This document shows positions 34,584 through 43,128 of a stretch of DNA of 64,000 bases, one piece after another. Position numbers and translations under genes: made by a program. Each line of letters opens with the position of its first letter. Positions within the stretch are counted from its first letter, which is position 1. The notes below the pieces were generated by a model. That model had not been told where the DNA came from. It ran no database searches and saw nothing but the letters and a program-made list of their open reading frames with translations. The stretch is from assembly GCA_934454145.1 (NCBI GenBank), contig CAKSFT010000004.1, forward strand, positions 197,054-261,053, given 5' to 3'. Source of the DNA: an uncultured Clostridia bacterium. GTDB lineage: Bacteria; Bacillota; Clostridia; UBA1381.

Positions 34584-35759
34584 ATGAAAAAAAGAACAGC
34601 GATACTTACAATTTTTATCTTCTTTTGCCTGTACACCTGTGCCGCCGCACAGATGCGCATAAAAATCCTGTACGGGGCATCAGAGCTGAAATCCGACACC
34701 GCACCCATGATTGTCAACAACCGCACAATGGTGCCGATGCGCGTTATTTTTGAAGCACTGGGTGCAGAGGTGGACTATGACGGAGCCGCCAAAAAGGTCA
34801 CCGCCCAAAAAGACAATTCCGTGATTGAATTTGCCATAGGCAGCGGCATCATGACGGTAAACGGGGAGGAAAAGGAGCTTGACTCGCCGGCATTTATAAA
34901 TAACAACCGCACGCTTGTCCCGGTGCGTGCCTGCGCCGAGGCACTTCTGTGTGATGTGGAATGGTATGAAAAAGCAAGGATAGTCAAAATCAGAAAAGGG
35001 GCATGGGTTTTGAGCGAAGAAAAAAACTCCGGCGGATATTTTGAAAAAAACACATATGACGACCGCGGAAACCTGATAAAAAAAGAATACCCCACACAAT
35101 ACGGCGAATACACATATGACGAACTGGGGAACGTGACTTCATTCATCGCAAACACCGGGTATTATTATAAAAAAACCTACGATGAATACGGAAATCTGAA
35201 AACCGAAACAACATCGGGACAGACAACAGAATATTTTTATGACGAAAACAGGAATATTACATACACAGAAATCACGTCAAAAGGTTCGCCAAACCCGCGA
35301 AAAGAAACATATTTTTATGACGGGAAAAATAACCTTGTAAAAATTGAAGGGGAGGACGGGGCATACAAAAAATATGAATATGACAGCAACGGCAATGTGA
35401 CATATTATGAACACGACGGAATCTGGAACAAGTCGCAGTATGACGAAAACGGAAAGATCACACGGCTGGAGGACAGCAACGGCATGATTACGGAATATAT
35501 ATATGAAGAAAACCGGCTTGTATTGATGAAAAATTCTGACGGATTTTCCCAAAAGAACACATATGAAAACGGCAGACTTGTCCTGACAGAGGAATCGGAC
35601 GGATATACGGTAAAATACAGTTATGACGACAGCGGAAAGCTGTGTGAAACATCTGATTCCAACGGGAACATAAAGACATATGACGAAAACGGAAATGTGA
35701 TTCGCCAGGTGAACGGGGACAACATAACCGAGTATTCATACTTATATTTTAATATATAA
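34584..35759 (+). CDS. Surface protein: copper-amine-oxidase-like stalk plus YD repeats
   Basis: 391 residues. A signal peptide (residues 1-22) is followed by the two-repeat copper-amine-oxidase-like domain (NNRTMVPMRVIFEALGAEV and NNNRTLVPVRACAEAL). From about residue 150 to the end there are many YD/RHS-like repeats of about 20 residues, such as NTYDDRGNLIKKEY, KTYDEYGNLKTET and YEYDSNGNVTYYEH. YD repeats make extended beta shells and bind carbohydrate in some surface proteins. No toxin tip or RHS core motif follows, so it is not a polymorphic toxin as it stands. A GGAGGGAAG site precedes ATG. Confidence 0.85.
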   Translation: MKKRTAILTIFIFFCLYTCAAAQMRIKILYGASELKSDTAPMIVNNRTMVPMRVIFEALGAEVDYDGAAKKVTAQKDNSVIEFAIGSGIMTVNGEEKELDSPAFINNNRTLVPVRACAEALLCDVEWYEKARIVKIRKGAWVLSEEKNSGGYFEKNTYDDRGNLIKKEYPTQYGEYTYDELGNVTSFIANTGYYYKKTYDEYGNLKTETTSGQTTEYFYDENRNITYTEITSKGSPNPRKETYFYDGKNNLVKIEGEDGAYKKYEYDSNGNVTYYEHDGIWNKSQYDENGKITRLEDSNGMITEYIYEENRLVLMKNSDGFSQKNTYENGRLVLTEESDGYTVKYSYDDSGKLCETSDSNGNIKTYDENGNVIRQVNGDNITEYSYLYFNI

Positions 35760-35800
35760 AATTATTTCCTGCCGTCAGCAATATTTTTCCATATTTCTGC

Positions 35801-35847
35801 AAAAAAGGGTTGTAAAAAGTCAATTGGCTTTTTACAACCCTTTTTTT
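35801..35847. terminator. Bidirectional terminator between the YD-repeat gene and rnpB
   Basis: Arms GGGTTGTAAAAAG (35807-35819) and CTTTTTACAACCC (35828-35840) around a CAATTG centre, with runs of T on both strands. It ends both converging transcripts. The inner 20 bases recur at 47275. Confidence 0.93.
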
Positions 35848-35875
35848 CTCTCACACAGTGAGTATATCTCAAAAG

Positions 35876-36212
35876 ATGAGCAAGTCTGTAAGCCGGGTTC
35901 TGTATCGGACGGTTATCTGTCTGTGACCCAATGTTACCACGGGGTTCAAGCCACCGGTCTGAAAATGCCGAGCAGGCTTAGCTTTCATGTCGGTGTTGCT
36001 CCGGGTGGGGTTTACACCGGGGATTCGTTACCTGTCCCCGTGTGCGCTCTTACCGCACATTTCCACACTTACCGAAAATCTTCGGCGTTTATTTTCTGTT
36101 GCACTGTCCTTGGAGTCGCCTCCACCGGTCGTTAGCCGGCACCCTTGCTCTCTGGAGCCCGGACTTTCCTCACGCAAAAATCAATTTGCCCGCAACCGTC
36201 TGACTTACTCAC
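35876..36212 (-). ncRNA. rnpB: RNase P RNA (bacterial type A)
   Basis: About 337 bases on the minus strand. The universal 5' segment GAGGAAAGTCCGGGCTCC lies at 36157-36174 and the 3' segment ACAGAACCCGGCTTAC near 35890-35905. The termini pair GAGTAAGTC with GACTTGCTC to close the P1 helix. It is the catalytic RNA that matures tRNA 5' ends. A consensus promoter lies just upstream, and the terminator is shared with the converging YD-repeat gene. Confidence 0.96.
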
Positions 36213-36217
36213 CAATG

Positions 36218-36246
36218 ATAATAACACCAATTTTGGCTTTTGTCAA
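36218..36246 (-). promoter_or_regulatory. Sigma-A promoter of rnpB
   Basis: Minus strand: TTGACA (36241-36246), 17-base spacer, TATTAT (36218-36223). The -35 box overlaps the stop codon of the small membrane protein gene. Confidence 0.88.
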
Positions 36247-36410
36247 GACAAAAAAGTCAAAATTGCCATAACTGTGAAAAAAACAGCCAACACCCCCAAC
36301 GCCGCCGCGCCGGCATAATTCTTATTTTTCAAATTCCACACCGCAAAGCTCACCGTCCTTGTGAAACCCACAAATACAATCACTGCCATTGCCAAAATAA
36401 TTATAGTCAT
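36243..36410 (-). CDS. 55-residue two-helix membrane protein, probable germinant receptor D subunit
   Basis: A short gene of 56 codons whose ATG shares one base with the gerC stop (TAATG), so it is translationally coupled to the germination operon. The product has two hydrophobic helices: one from TIIILAMAVIVFVGF, one from AALGVLAVFFTVMAIL, joined by a basic loop (WNLKNKN). Bacillus ger operons often carry a fourth gene for a two-helix D subunit that tunes receptor activity; position, size and topology fit that. Sequence homology was not tested. Its stop codon lies in the rnpB promoter. Confidence 0.72.
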   Translation of the reverse strand: MTIIILAMAVIVFVGFTRTVSFAVWNLKNKNYAGAAALGVLAVFFTVMAILTFLS

Positions 36411-37744
36411 TATGTGTCCCTCTCTTGGTTATTTTTTATAATCAGACCTGTGTGGCGTATATTGAATTTGACATCAACATTGAACTCCGCATGTTTATAT
36501 GCCTCTTTCCAGTTATATTCCTCAAAATCGCCGTAACTCAAAAAGCTTTTTTTTAAATACGCTCCCATCCCCAAAATATCTGTCCCCAATTCACGCGATG
36601 TTTTGTAAAGAAATTTTTCCAGGGCGTTTTTTATGTCCCCCGCCACTTCTTTTTCAAATTTATATATATTTTCTTCCAGGATATATTCCTCGGGCACAGA
36701 TATAACGTTGCCTTCCAGCTTTACCCTTATGTCTATTTTTGGCGATTCGCCGGAAACATCTATCCTTACAGACGGTCTTTCGTGCTGCTCAAGCATCATA
36801 ACCACAGACTTGTCGGGCAAGTTCCTGCTTTCAAAGCTGTCATAATTATATCTGAATTTCCCGTTCAGAATATTATACATTTCGCTTTCTATTCCGCTCA
36901 TCTCACCCACCATTTTGTCGTCATAAAATACTGCCATGCCCATCACTTCGCTTTTGTTTTTCTTCCCGGCGGATACATTCCCGGCGACATATTCTTTCAT
37001 CAGAAATTGAAAGCTCTCATAATTTATTTTTGCGTCGGTTTTCGGGAGGTCAATGTTTTCCTCTTGTGTTTCACCGTTACTTTTCTGTTCCTCGCCGCTT
37101 TTTGATTCTTCCTTTTTATCTTTTTGCGGTTCTTTGCTTTTGGAAACAAGCGGCAAAACAACCTCTTTCTCATCGGAATTTATATAAAAATAAATATTTT
37201 GAGATACATTTTTTGGGACAAATTCCGCGGCTTTGTTTTCAAAAATGAGCTGATAATATTTCACCGGGTTTATCTCCATCTGCGGCTGTACAGAAGCAAA
37301 ATACTCCTTTGCGCTGCCCTTTGCCACAGCGATATACATATTTGGCCGCAGGTCCGCACTTCTCACAATGGTGTACATGATGTCATTTATGCCTTCTTTT
37401 GCAATTTCTTCTGACATGACCACAATCTTTGTGTGCGAAAGCTGAAATCTTTTGCTCACAATATTATTTGCAATGCTGATTCCGGAATATATCGTCGGCG
37501 CCTCCACCGTGACAAGTCCCAGTGTTTCTCCGCCGGAGCCGCTCTCTCCATTGCTCCCCCCGCTTATATGGGTCGGCTTTGCATATTGTATAGATATCTG
37601 ATACTCCCCCTCCTGTTCCGCTTTGTCCAGCCCGATTCCGACGACATATGCATAGTCGTTCGGCTCATTTGCATCACAACAACCGGACAAAACAGGCAGA
37701 AAAATAAGTGTCCCTAATAAACATAAGCTTTTTATGTCCCTCAT
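36410..37744 (-). CDS. gerC: Spore germination lipoprotein, Ger(x)C family
   Basis: 444 residues. A lipoprotein signal ends in LSGCC near residue 22. The mature protein starts DANEPNDYAYVVGIGLDKA, the usual GerC N-terminal domain, and continues with SNRHT-type parts such as ILNGKFRYNYD and a C-terminal domain ending near WKEAYKHAEFNVDVKFN. It is part of the inner-spore-membrane nutrient receptor with GerA and GerB. Its start overlaps gerB by 4 bp and its stop overlaps the small fourth gene. A Lys/Glu-rich insert near residues 205-225 is probably a species-specific loop. Confidence 0.92.
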   Translation of the reverse strand: MRDIKSLCLLGTLIFLPVLSGCCDANEPNDYAYVVGIGLDKAEQEGEYQISIQYAKPTHISGGSNGESGSGGETLGLVTVEAPTIYSGISIANNIVSKRFQLSHTKIVVMSEEIAKEGINDIMYTIVRSADLRPNMYIAVAKGSAKEYFASVQPQMEINPVKYYQLIFENKAAEFVPKNVSQNIYFYINSDEKEVVLPLVSKSKEPQKDKKEESKSGEEQKSNGETQEENIDLPKTDAKINYESFQFLMKEYVAGNVSAGKKNKSEVMGMAVFYDDKMVGEMSGIESEMYNILNGKFRYNYDSFESRNLPDKSVVMMLEQHERPSVRIDVSGESPKIDIRVKLEGNVISVPEEYILEENIYKFEKEVAGDIKNALEKFLYKTSRELGTDILGMGAYLKKSFLSYGDFEEYNWKEAYKHAEFNVDVKFNIRHTGLIIKNNQERDT

Positions 37745-38841
37745 ATTTTACCTCCTTGACATATACGTTTTTGCTTAAAACCGTAAAGTACGCCCAAAAT
37801 CCCCGGAACAAGATATATAATTGCCGCCATGATTGCGGATATATAATATGAATCACTCAAGAATGTGACAAAATTTGTCGGCACAAACCCTATGCACGCC
37901 GCAAGCAAAACTATCGGCAGTATAAGCTGTCTGTAATATCTGACCTTAAAGGTTTCGGAGAAAGCATAACATATCACAAACAGGTAAAATGAAGAATATA
38001 GCATCATTGCAATTGACCATGAAAATTCAAAAAAGGCATCAAATCTCTGGAAATACTGACCTATATTTACAATCCTCGCAAGCTGATAAACCGGCAGAAT
38101 AAACTCTTTCGAAATAGGGTATGGGTAAACAAGGCAATACACCAACAGCATCAAAACGGAGGATATTCCGCTTATTATAAACGAATATGATATGCTTTGT
38201 TTAGTGTCCCTTTTATTTTTACAAAACGGAAGTATTATATATATCAGCATCATATCCGAAAAAAGCGAAACAGAAGAAAACCCGTCTATAAAAAGTTTAT
38301 ATGTCCCTTTTCCCGCAAGCGGAAATATGTTGTTTATGTTTATGTCGGGAATAAGCATCAGGAAAAACAAACCCATCACCATGGCAACAATAGGCATAAA
38401 AAGCGAATGTATACGGCAAATTGAATATATCCCCATATATGCGCCTATTGATATTGCCGCGATATACAGCAGAACAATTGCCTCTGTCGGCGTTTCCGGC
38501 AGCAGAACAGTCCTCACTGATTCCGGGAAAATCCTCATATTTACAGCCAAATTTGCAGTCAATGCCAAAATAATTACTATCCCAACTACAATTCTTAAAA
38601 AATTACCGCCTGTTTTTTCAGCTATTTCAAATATATTTCCCATTTCGCTGTGTTTGTTCAAAAAATTTATTATCAAAAATATAAAAAAGGAGACAATAGC
38701 CGCATATATCATCTGAATCCACGCGGCATTACCGGAATTGTTCACCATCATACGCGGATATGTGAAGAACATTTTTACCACAATTAAGTTTATAAAAGTG
38801 CATGTCAGTTCCTTTTTCCCCAAAATAAACTCTTTTTTCAT
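37741..38841 (-). CDS. gerB: Spore germination protein, GerB family permease
   Basis: 366 residues with about ten transmembrane helices, an APC-superfamily fold that binds the germinant. ATG 38841 begins KKEFILGKKELTCTFINLIV; a GTG four codons earlier lies too close to AAAGG, but neither start has ideal spacing. The gap to gerA (155 bases) holds a repeat element, unlike the usual tight gerA-gerB spacing. Ligand specificity cannot be read from sequence. Confidence 0.9.
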   Translation of the reverse strand: MKKEFILGKKELTCTFINLIVVKMFFTYPRMMVNNSGNAAWIQMIYAAIVSFFIFLIINFLNKHSEMGNIFEIAEKTGGNFLRIVVGIVIILALTANLAVNMRIFPESVRTVLLPETPTEAIVLLYIAAISIGAYMGIYSICRIHSLFMPIVAMVMGLFFLMLIPDININNIFPLAGKGTYKLFIDGFSSVSLFSDMMLIYIILPFCKNKRDTKQSISYSFIISGISSVLMLLVYCLVYPYPISKEFILPVYQLARIVNIGQYFQRFDAFFEFSWSIAMMLYSSFYLFVICYAFSETFKVRYYRQLILPIVLLAACIGFVPTNFVTFLSDSYYISAIMAAIIYLVPGILGVLYGFKQKRICQGGKI

Positions 38842-38884
38842 ATAAAATTTCACAGCCTTTCTGCCTAAAGATTAAATTGTTTGT

Positions 38885-39008
38885 GATGAGATATGACGAT
38901 TCATGGTATCAATCATAATCATGCAACTCGCTTAAAATTATGCCGATGACGTATTCTTATACTTCAAGTGCTTAATTTTAAGATGAGATGCGATGATTAT
39001 TTTTGATG
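38885..39008 (-). repeat. Single divergent copy of the ~107-bp 3'-end repeat, after gerA
   Basis: Read on the minus strand from the gerA stop it gives CAAAAATAATCATCGCATCTC, then ACTTGAAGTATAAGAATACG and TCATCG. These align with CAAAATAAGCGTCGCATCTC, ACTTGGCGTATGGATATACG and CGTCG in the citrate synthase and hisH arrays. It sits in the same place, directly after a stop codon, and in the same orientation. Confidence 0.7.
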
Positions 39009-40637
39009 TCACTTCTTTCGCTTGTTTTTCCACCTTATACTTATCTTTGGCTCTTGCTTGATGTTCTTTGGTGAAAGATAATCGGGACGCTTTTCATTTT
39101 TCCAAATTGGGGACATAAAAATTGACTTTCCTATGCTGCCGTTACATCCTTTTGCAAGCGGTGCAAGAAAGGGGACACCAAAGCTCGTCTGGCCGCCCAA
39201 AAATACAGCATAAACAAAAATCCCAATCGCAACGCCGTAAAAACCGCACATTGCCGCCAAAACAACAAATATTATACGCAATATGCGATAACTCCAGCTC
39301 AGAGAATAATCTGTCACAGCAAAAGAGCCTATACCTGTCAGCGCAGTAATAATTATCATAATCGGGCTCACAATTTTTGCGCTGACAGCCGCCTGACCCA
39401 ATATCAATCCCCCCACAATGCCCAGTGTAGAGCCGATTTGTCCCGGCATTCTTATCCCTGCTTCACGGATTGTTTCAAAAGAAAAATCCATCAGCAACAG
39501 CTCTACAATGCTGGGAAAAGGCACATTTTCGCGCGCCGCGCTTATCGCGAAAATCAAGAATGTCGGCACCATTTCCTGATGAAACAGCGTGATTGCAAGA
39601 TACATTGCCGGCAAAAGCACCGATATAAACATTGCCGCCATTCTTATTATTCTTGTCATATTTGCGTACGGTGTCCTCAAATATGAGTCCGACGCAGCGT
39701 GCATAAGCTCAAAAGCATTTGTGGGAAAGATGAGTGCACGCGGGCTTCCGTTTAATATGAAAGCCGCACGCCCCTCTGCCAAAGCACGCGCGACCCTGTC
39801 CGGGCGTTCTGTCGCGAGTATGTGATTCGTTATCATCATATTTTTTTCTTCTATTAATGATGACACTTCCTCGACAGCAACAATATAGTCGACGGCTATC
39901 CCATTCAGCCTTCTTTCGACTTCATTTACCAAATCCGAGTTGGTTATATCAGAAATATACATCAAGACACCGCGCGTTTTGCTGATTTTTCCCACATTTA
40001 CCGCTTTACATATCAATTTTTCGTTTTTGATTATTTTTCTTACAAGCGCGGAGTTGTTTCTCAACATTTCGCCAAATGCCTCTTGCGGTCCATATATTGA
40101 CTGCTCATTTTCCGGCTTTTGTATTCCGCGGTTTCCCCATTTGCGCACATCTATGACAAAACCTTTTTCTACACCCTCCACAAACAAGCCGCAGCTGCCA
40201 AAATTCACTTCGTCAAGTATATCTTCAAACTTGTCCGTTGCCGACGCCTGGCTGTGAGCAACCAATTTTTCCATGATATAATTGGCATTAAGCGATATTT
40301 TTTCTTCAGAAAGAAACGGAAGCTTCTGCAAAGTTTCCACAATCGCCAAATCCACCATATCTGTGTCAACCATGCCGTCATAAAACACAATAAATGCACG
40401 AATATTGCCTTTTAAATTTATTTTTCTTATGACAACATCATTATTTTCCGGGTATGAAAACCTTGATTCTATATATTTTAAATTAAAATCATAGTTTTCA
40501 GAAACGATATCCTCTTTTTTATCAAATTCTTCTTTTCTTACATCATAAATTACAGTGTTGTTTCTATCATTAATAATAAAGTTCTCCTGCCGTGCAGGAA
40601 CTTCAAATGTCAGAATTTTTTTTAATAGATTTTTCAT
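39009..40637 (-). CDS. gerA: Spore germination protein, GerA family
   Basis: 542 residues. A cytosolic N-terminal half (two sub-domains, residues 40-290) is followed by about five to six transmembrane helices, the GerA layout. Conserved segments include FYDGMVDTDMVD, ERRLNGIAVDYI, RVARALAEGRAAFILNGSP and RTPYANMTRIIRMAAMF. GerA forms the oligomeric ion channel of the receptor that starts germination. It is transcribed away from the parS sites and parA. The last codons are followed at once by the repeat element. Confidence 0.93.
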   Translation of the reverse strand: MKNLLKKILTFEVPARQENFIINDRNNTVIYDVRKEEFDKKEDIVSENYDFNLKYIESRFSYPENNDVVIRKINLKGNIRAFIVFYDGMVDTDMVDLAIVETLQKLPFLSEEKISLNANYIMEKLVAHSQASATDKFEDILDEVNFGSCGLFVEGVEKGFVIDVRKWGNRGIQKPENEQSIYGPQEAFGEMLRNNSALVRKIIKNEKLICKAVNVGKISKTRGVLMYISDITNSDLVNEVERRLNGIAVDYIVAVEEVSSLIEEKNMMITNHILATERPDRVARALAEGRAAFILNGSPRALIFPTNAFELMHAASDSYLRTPYANMTRIIRMAAMFISVLLPAMYLAITLFHQEMVPTFLIFAISAARENVPFPSIVELLLMDFSFETIREAGIRMPGQIGSTLGIVGGLILGQAAVSAKIVSPIMIIITALTGIGSFAVTDYSLSWSYRILRIIFVVLAAMCGFYGVAIGIFVYAVFLGGQTSFGVPFLAPLAKGCNGSIGKSIFMSPIWKNEKRPDYLSPKNIKQEPKISIRWKNKRKK

Positions 40638-40704
40638 TTTCTTTATTCCTTATTTCATATATTTTTACGCTTATATTATTTCCTCTTTTTAACATTTTAT
40701 TCAA

Positions 40705-40720
40705 TGTTTCACGTGAAACA
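40705..40720. other. parS site 1
   Basis: TGTTTCACGTGAAACA, the perfect 16-base palindrome bound by ParB/Spo0J, located between the divergent gerA and parA genes. Confidence 0.97.
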
Positions 40721-40756
40721 ATAAAAAGTCGAAAAAAAGTATACAAAAAATAAAAA

Positions 40757-40772
40757 TGTTTCACGTGAAACA
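40757..40772. other. parS site 2
   Basis: A second perfect TGTTTCACGTGAAACA, 36 bases after the first and directly before the -35 region of parA, so ParB binding could also repress the par operon. Confidence 0.97.
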
Positions 40773-40800
40773 TTTACTTTTTAAAAATATGTGATATAAT
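40773..40800 (+). promoter_or_regulatory. Probable promoter of parAB
   Basis: TTTACT (40773-40778), 16-base spacer, TATAAT (40795-40800). It begins one base after the second parS site. Confidence 0.65.
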
Positions 40801-40877
40801 ATTTACAGTAAGCATATTGCAAGGTATATATGCCTTGTTTATAATTGCCTAAAATAATATACAGAAAGGAAAAGCGT

Positions 40878-41645
40878 ATGAGCAAAATAATTGCGATAAC
40901 CAATCAAAAGGGCGGCGTCGGGAAAACAACGACATCTGTAAACCTCTCCGCATGTCTTGCACATAAGCATAAAAAAGTGCTTATGATTGATTGTGATGCC
41001 CAGGGGAACGCCACAAGCGGACTGGGGATAAATCCGCGCGAAACAGAAATTTCTATATATGACTGTCTTGTAGACGCATCAAAAATACATGACGCGGTTA
41101 TAAAAACAAAATATAAGAATTTATCTGTAATACCGTCATCACCAAATCTTTCAGCGGCGGAAATTGAGCTTGCATATGAAGAAAAACGCGAGTTTTTCTT
41201 AAAAAATGCTCTTGATAAAATAAGAGATGAGTATGATTTTATTATAATAGATTCTCCGCCTGCCCTGGGCATGCTCACAATTAACATAATGACTGCGGCA
41301 GATTCGGTTATAATACCGATTCAGTGCGAATATTACGCCCTCGAAGGGCTGACACAGCTTATAGATTCTGTAAAACGCATCAAAAAAGCCTACAACCGCA
41401 ACCTGGAAATTGAAGGAATCGTTGCAACAATGTTTGATAAGCGCACAAATCTTTCGGTTCAGGTTTTGGAAGAAGTAAGAAAGCATTTTCCGGACAAGGT
41501 GTACAGGACATATATTCCGCGTAATGTCAGATTGTCGGAAGCCCCCAGTTTCGGACTGCCGATTATTAAATATGATATAACTTCCCAGGGCGCGCATGCA
41601 TATTTTTTGCTTGCAAAAGAGGTTATAGAATCGCAAAATAAATAA
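40878..41645 (+). CDS. parA: Chromosome partitioning ATPase ParA/Soj
   Basis: 255 residues. ITNQKGGVGKTTTSVNLSA is the deviant Walker A of ParA, DCDAQGNATSGLG the A' motif and FIIIDSPPALGM the Walker B. The start at 40878 follows AAAGGA and gives the usual Soj N terminus; the frame opens earlier at 40845. With ParB it positions origins and, through Spo0A or DnaA, influences sporulation and replication initiation. parB follows after 33 bases. Confidence 0.95.
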   Translation: MSKIIAITNQKGGVGKTTTSVNLSACLAHKHKKVLMIDCDAQGNATSGLGINPRETEISIYDCLVDASKIHDAVIKTKYKNLSVIPSSPNLSAAEIELAYEEKREFFLKNALDKIRDEYDFIIIDSPPALGMLTINIMTAADSVIIPIQCEYYALEGLTQLIDSVKRIKKAYNRNLEIEGIVATMFDKRTNLSVQVLEEVRKHFPDKVYRTYIPRNVRLSEAPSFGLPIIKYDITSQGAHAYFLLAKEVIESQNK

Positions 41646-41678
41646 ATTTGCCGAAAATATGGCGGAAAGGAGAATAAC

Positions 41679-42530
41679 ATGGCAAAAAAAATGGGACTTG
41701 GCAAAGGAATCGGTTCGCTTTTTCCCGATGATGCAGTGCAAGACATTGAAAACGGGATTGTTGAACTGAAATTGACCCAAGTTGAACCAAACAAAAAGCA
41801 ACCCCGAAAAAAATTTGATGAGGAAAAGCTTGAAATACTTGCAGAATCAATACGCCAGCATGGACTTATACAGCCTATAATTGTCACAAAAAATGACAAC
41901 GATACATATACAATTGTCGCAGGGGAAAGGCGCTGGCGTGCGTCAAAGAAAGCCGGACTTGCAAAAATCCCGGCAATAATAAAGGATTATTCCGGACAGA
42001 CTGTGACAGAAGTGGCATTGATTGAAAATCTGCAAAGAGAGGACCTGAACCCGATTGAAGAAGCGCTTGGATACAGGGACCTGATGGATTTGTATGACAT
42101 GACCCAAGAGCAAATCAGCCAAAAAATCGGAAAAAGCAGGAGTTCAATTGCAAACTCAATGCGTCTTTTATCTTTGGAGCCGGAACTGCAAAAGTATCTT
42201 ATCTCCGAAGAAATTTCTGAGGGACATGCCCGTGCGGCGCTTTCTCTTGAAAGTTTTCCGCTGAGGGAATTTCTCATACACCGCATAATTGAGGACGGGC
42301 TGAATGTGCGTCAGGCAGAAAAACTTGCAAAAGAATTGCAAAAAGAGCCAAAACCTGCAAAACAAAAGCAAGCTTCTGTTTATGACATTGAATTGAAACA
42401 TATTTGTGCAAACCTTGAATCACATCTTGGCACAAAGGTAAAAATTACACACGGCAACAAAAAAGGAAAAATTGAAATTGAATATTATGGCAATGATGAT
42501 TTGGAAAGAATATTAAATATTTTAAAATAA
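41679..42530 (+). CDS. parB: Chromosome partitioning protein ParB/Spo0J
   Basis: 283 residues. VEPNKKQPRKKFDEEKLEIL begins the ParB/Srx CTPase domain, IVAGERRWRASKKAG is its GERRxRA motif, and the helix-turn-helix follows (MTQEQISQKIGKSRSSIANS). A dimerisation tail ends the protein. It loads on parS and spreads as a CTP clamp. Both parS sites lie 1 kb upstream. AAAGGAG precedes the ATG. Confidence 0.95.
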   Translation: MAKKMGLGKGIGSLFPDDAVQDIENGIVELKLTQVEPNKKQPRKKFDEEKLEILAESIRQHGLIQPIIVTKNDNDTYTIVAGERRWRASKKAGLAKIPAIIKDYSGQTVTEVALIENLQREDLNPIEEALGYRDLMDLYDMTQEQISQKIGKSRSSIANSMRLLSLEPELQKYLISEEISEGHARAALSLESFPLREFLIHRIIEDGLNVRQAEKLAKELQKEPKPAKQKQASVYDIELKHICANLESHLGTKVKITHGNKKGKIEIEYYGNDDLERILNILK

Positions 42531-42699
42531 TTTCCATTTTTTGACAATTTTACATTTTCCGACAAAAAATACAGCCTTTAAAATTAAGTTTTGAGGTGTG
42601 TTCCACAGAATTTTAATATACTTATACTAAAATATATAAAAAATTGTCAAAACTCAATTTTGGGCATATTTTAACCATATCGTAAAAGAGGTGAAAATT

Positions 42700-43110
42700 A
42701 TGAAAAAGGAAAACAAGTCATTGTTTCTTTATACCGGTCTGATATTTTTGGTTTCAATAGTCATGATACTCATTGCATTTGTCGGACAGAACAACACGCA
42801 AAATATGCAACCGGAAACAGATTCGTCGGGGATAACGATAACCGACAAGGTTAATCAGCTCAGTGACGAAAACCGTCTTTTGCTTGAAGAGCGCATTAAC
42901 CTCACAAGGAAAAACGAAGCATTGACCGAGAAAATGGATACCTTGACAAAAGAAAATGAAATTCTGAATAAATTTATGCAGATAAACAGCCTTCTTGACG
43001 AAAAGAAACAAGATGAGGCAAAGGTATTGTACGACACAATAGATGCAACACTGCTGACAGAAAACCAACAAATATATTATGATAAAATAACACAAAAAAT
43101 CAACAAATAA
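42700..43110 (+). CDS. Small membrane-anchored coiled-coil protein
   Basis: 136 residues from ATG 42700, with AAAGAGGTG upstream. One transmembrane helix (FLYTGLIFLVSIVMILIAFV) is followed by an extracytoplasmic coiled coil (LSDENRLLLEERINLTRKN...) and a Gln/Lys-rich tail. It lies between parB and serS, 18 bases before serS and probably co-transcribed. The overall shape is like FtsL/DivIC or SMC-like spacers, but no family was recognised. The 170 bases upstream contain a possible -10 TATACT near 42620. Confidence 0.6.
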   Translation: MKKENKSLFLYTGLIFLVSIVMILIAFVGQNNTQNMQPETDSSGITITDKVNQLSDENRLLLEERINLTRKNEALTEKMDTLTKENEILNKFMQINSLLDEKKQDEAKVLYDTIDATLLTENQQIYYDKITQKINK

Positions 43111-43128
43111 TTCAGGGAGGAAAAATTT

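Noticed and set aside
34584..35759. The YD-repeat protein as a polymorphic toxin with immunity gene.
   Set aside because: No RHS core PxxxxDPxG motif, no C-terminal toxin domain and no small downstream gene; the next element is a terminator and rnpB.
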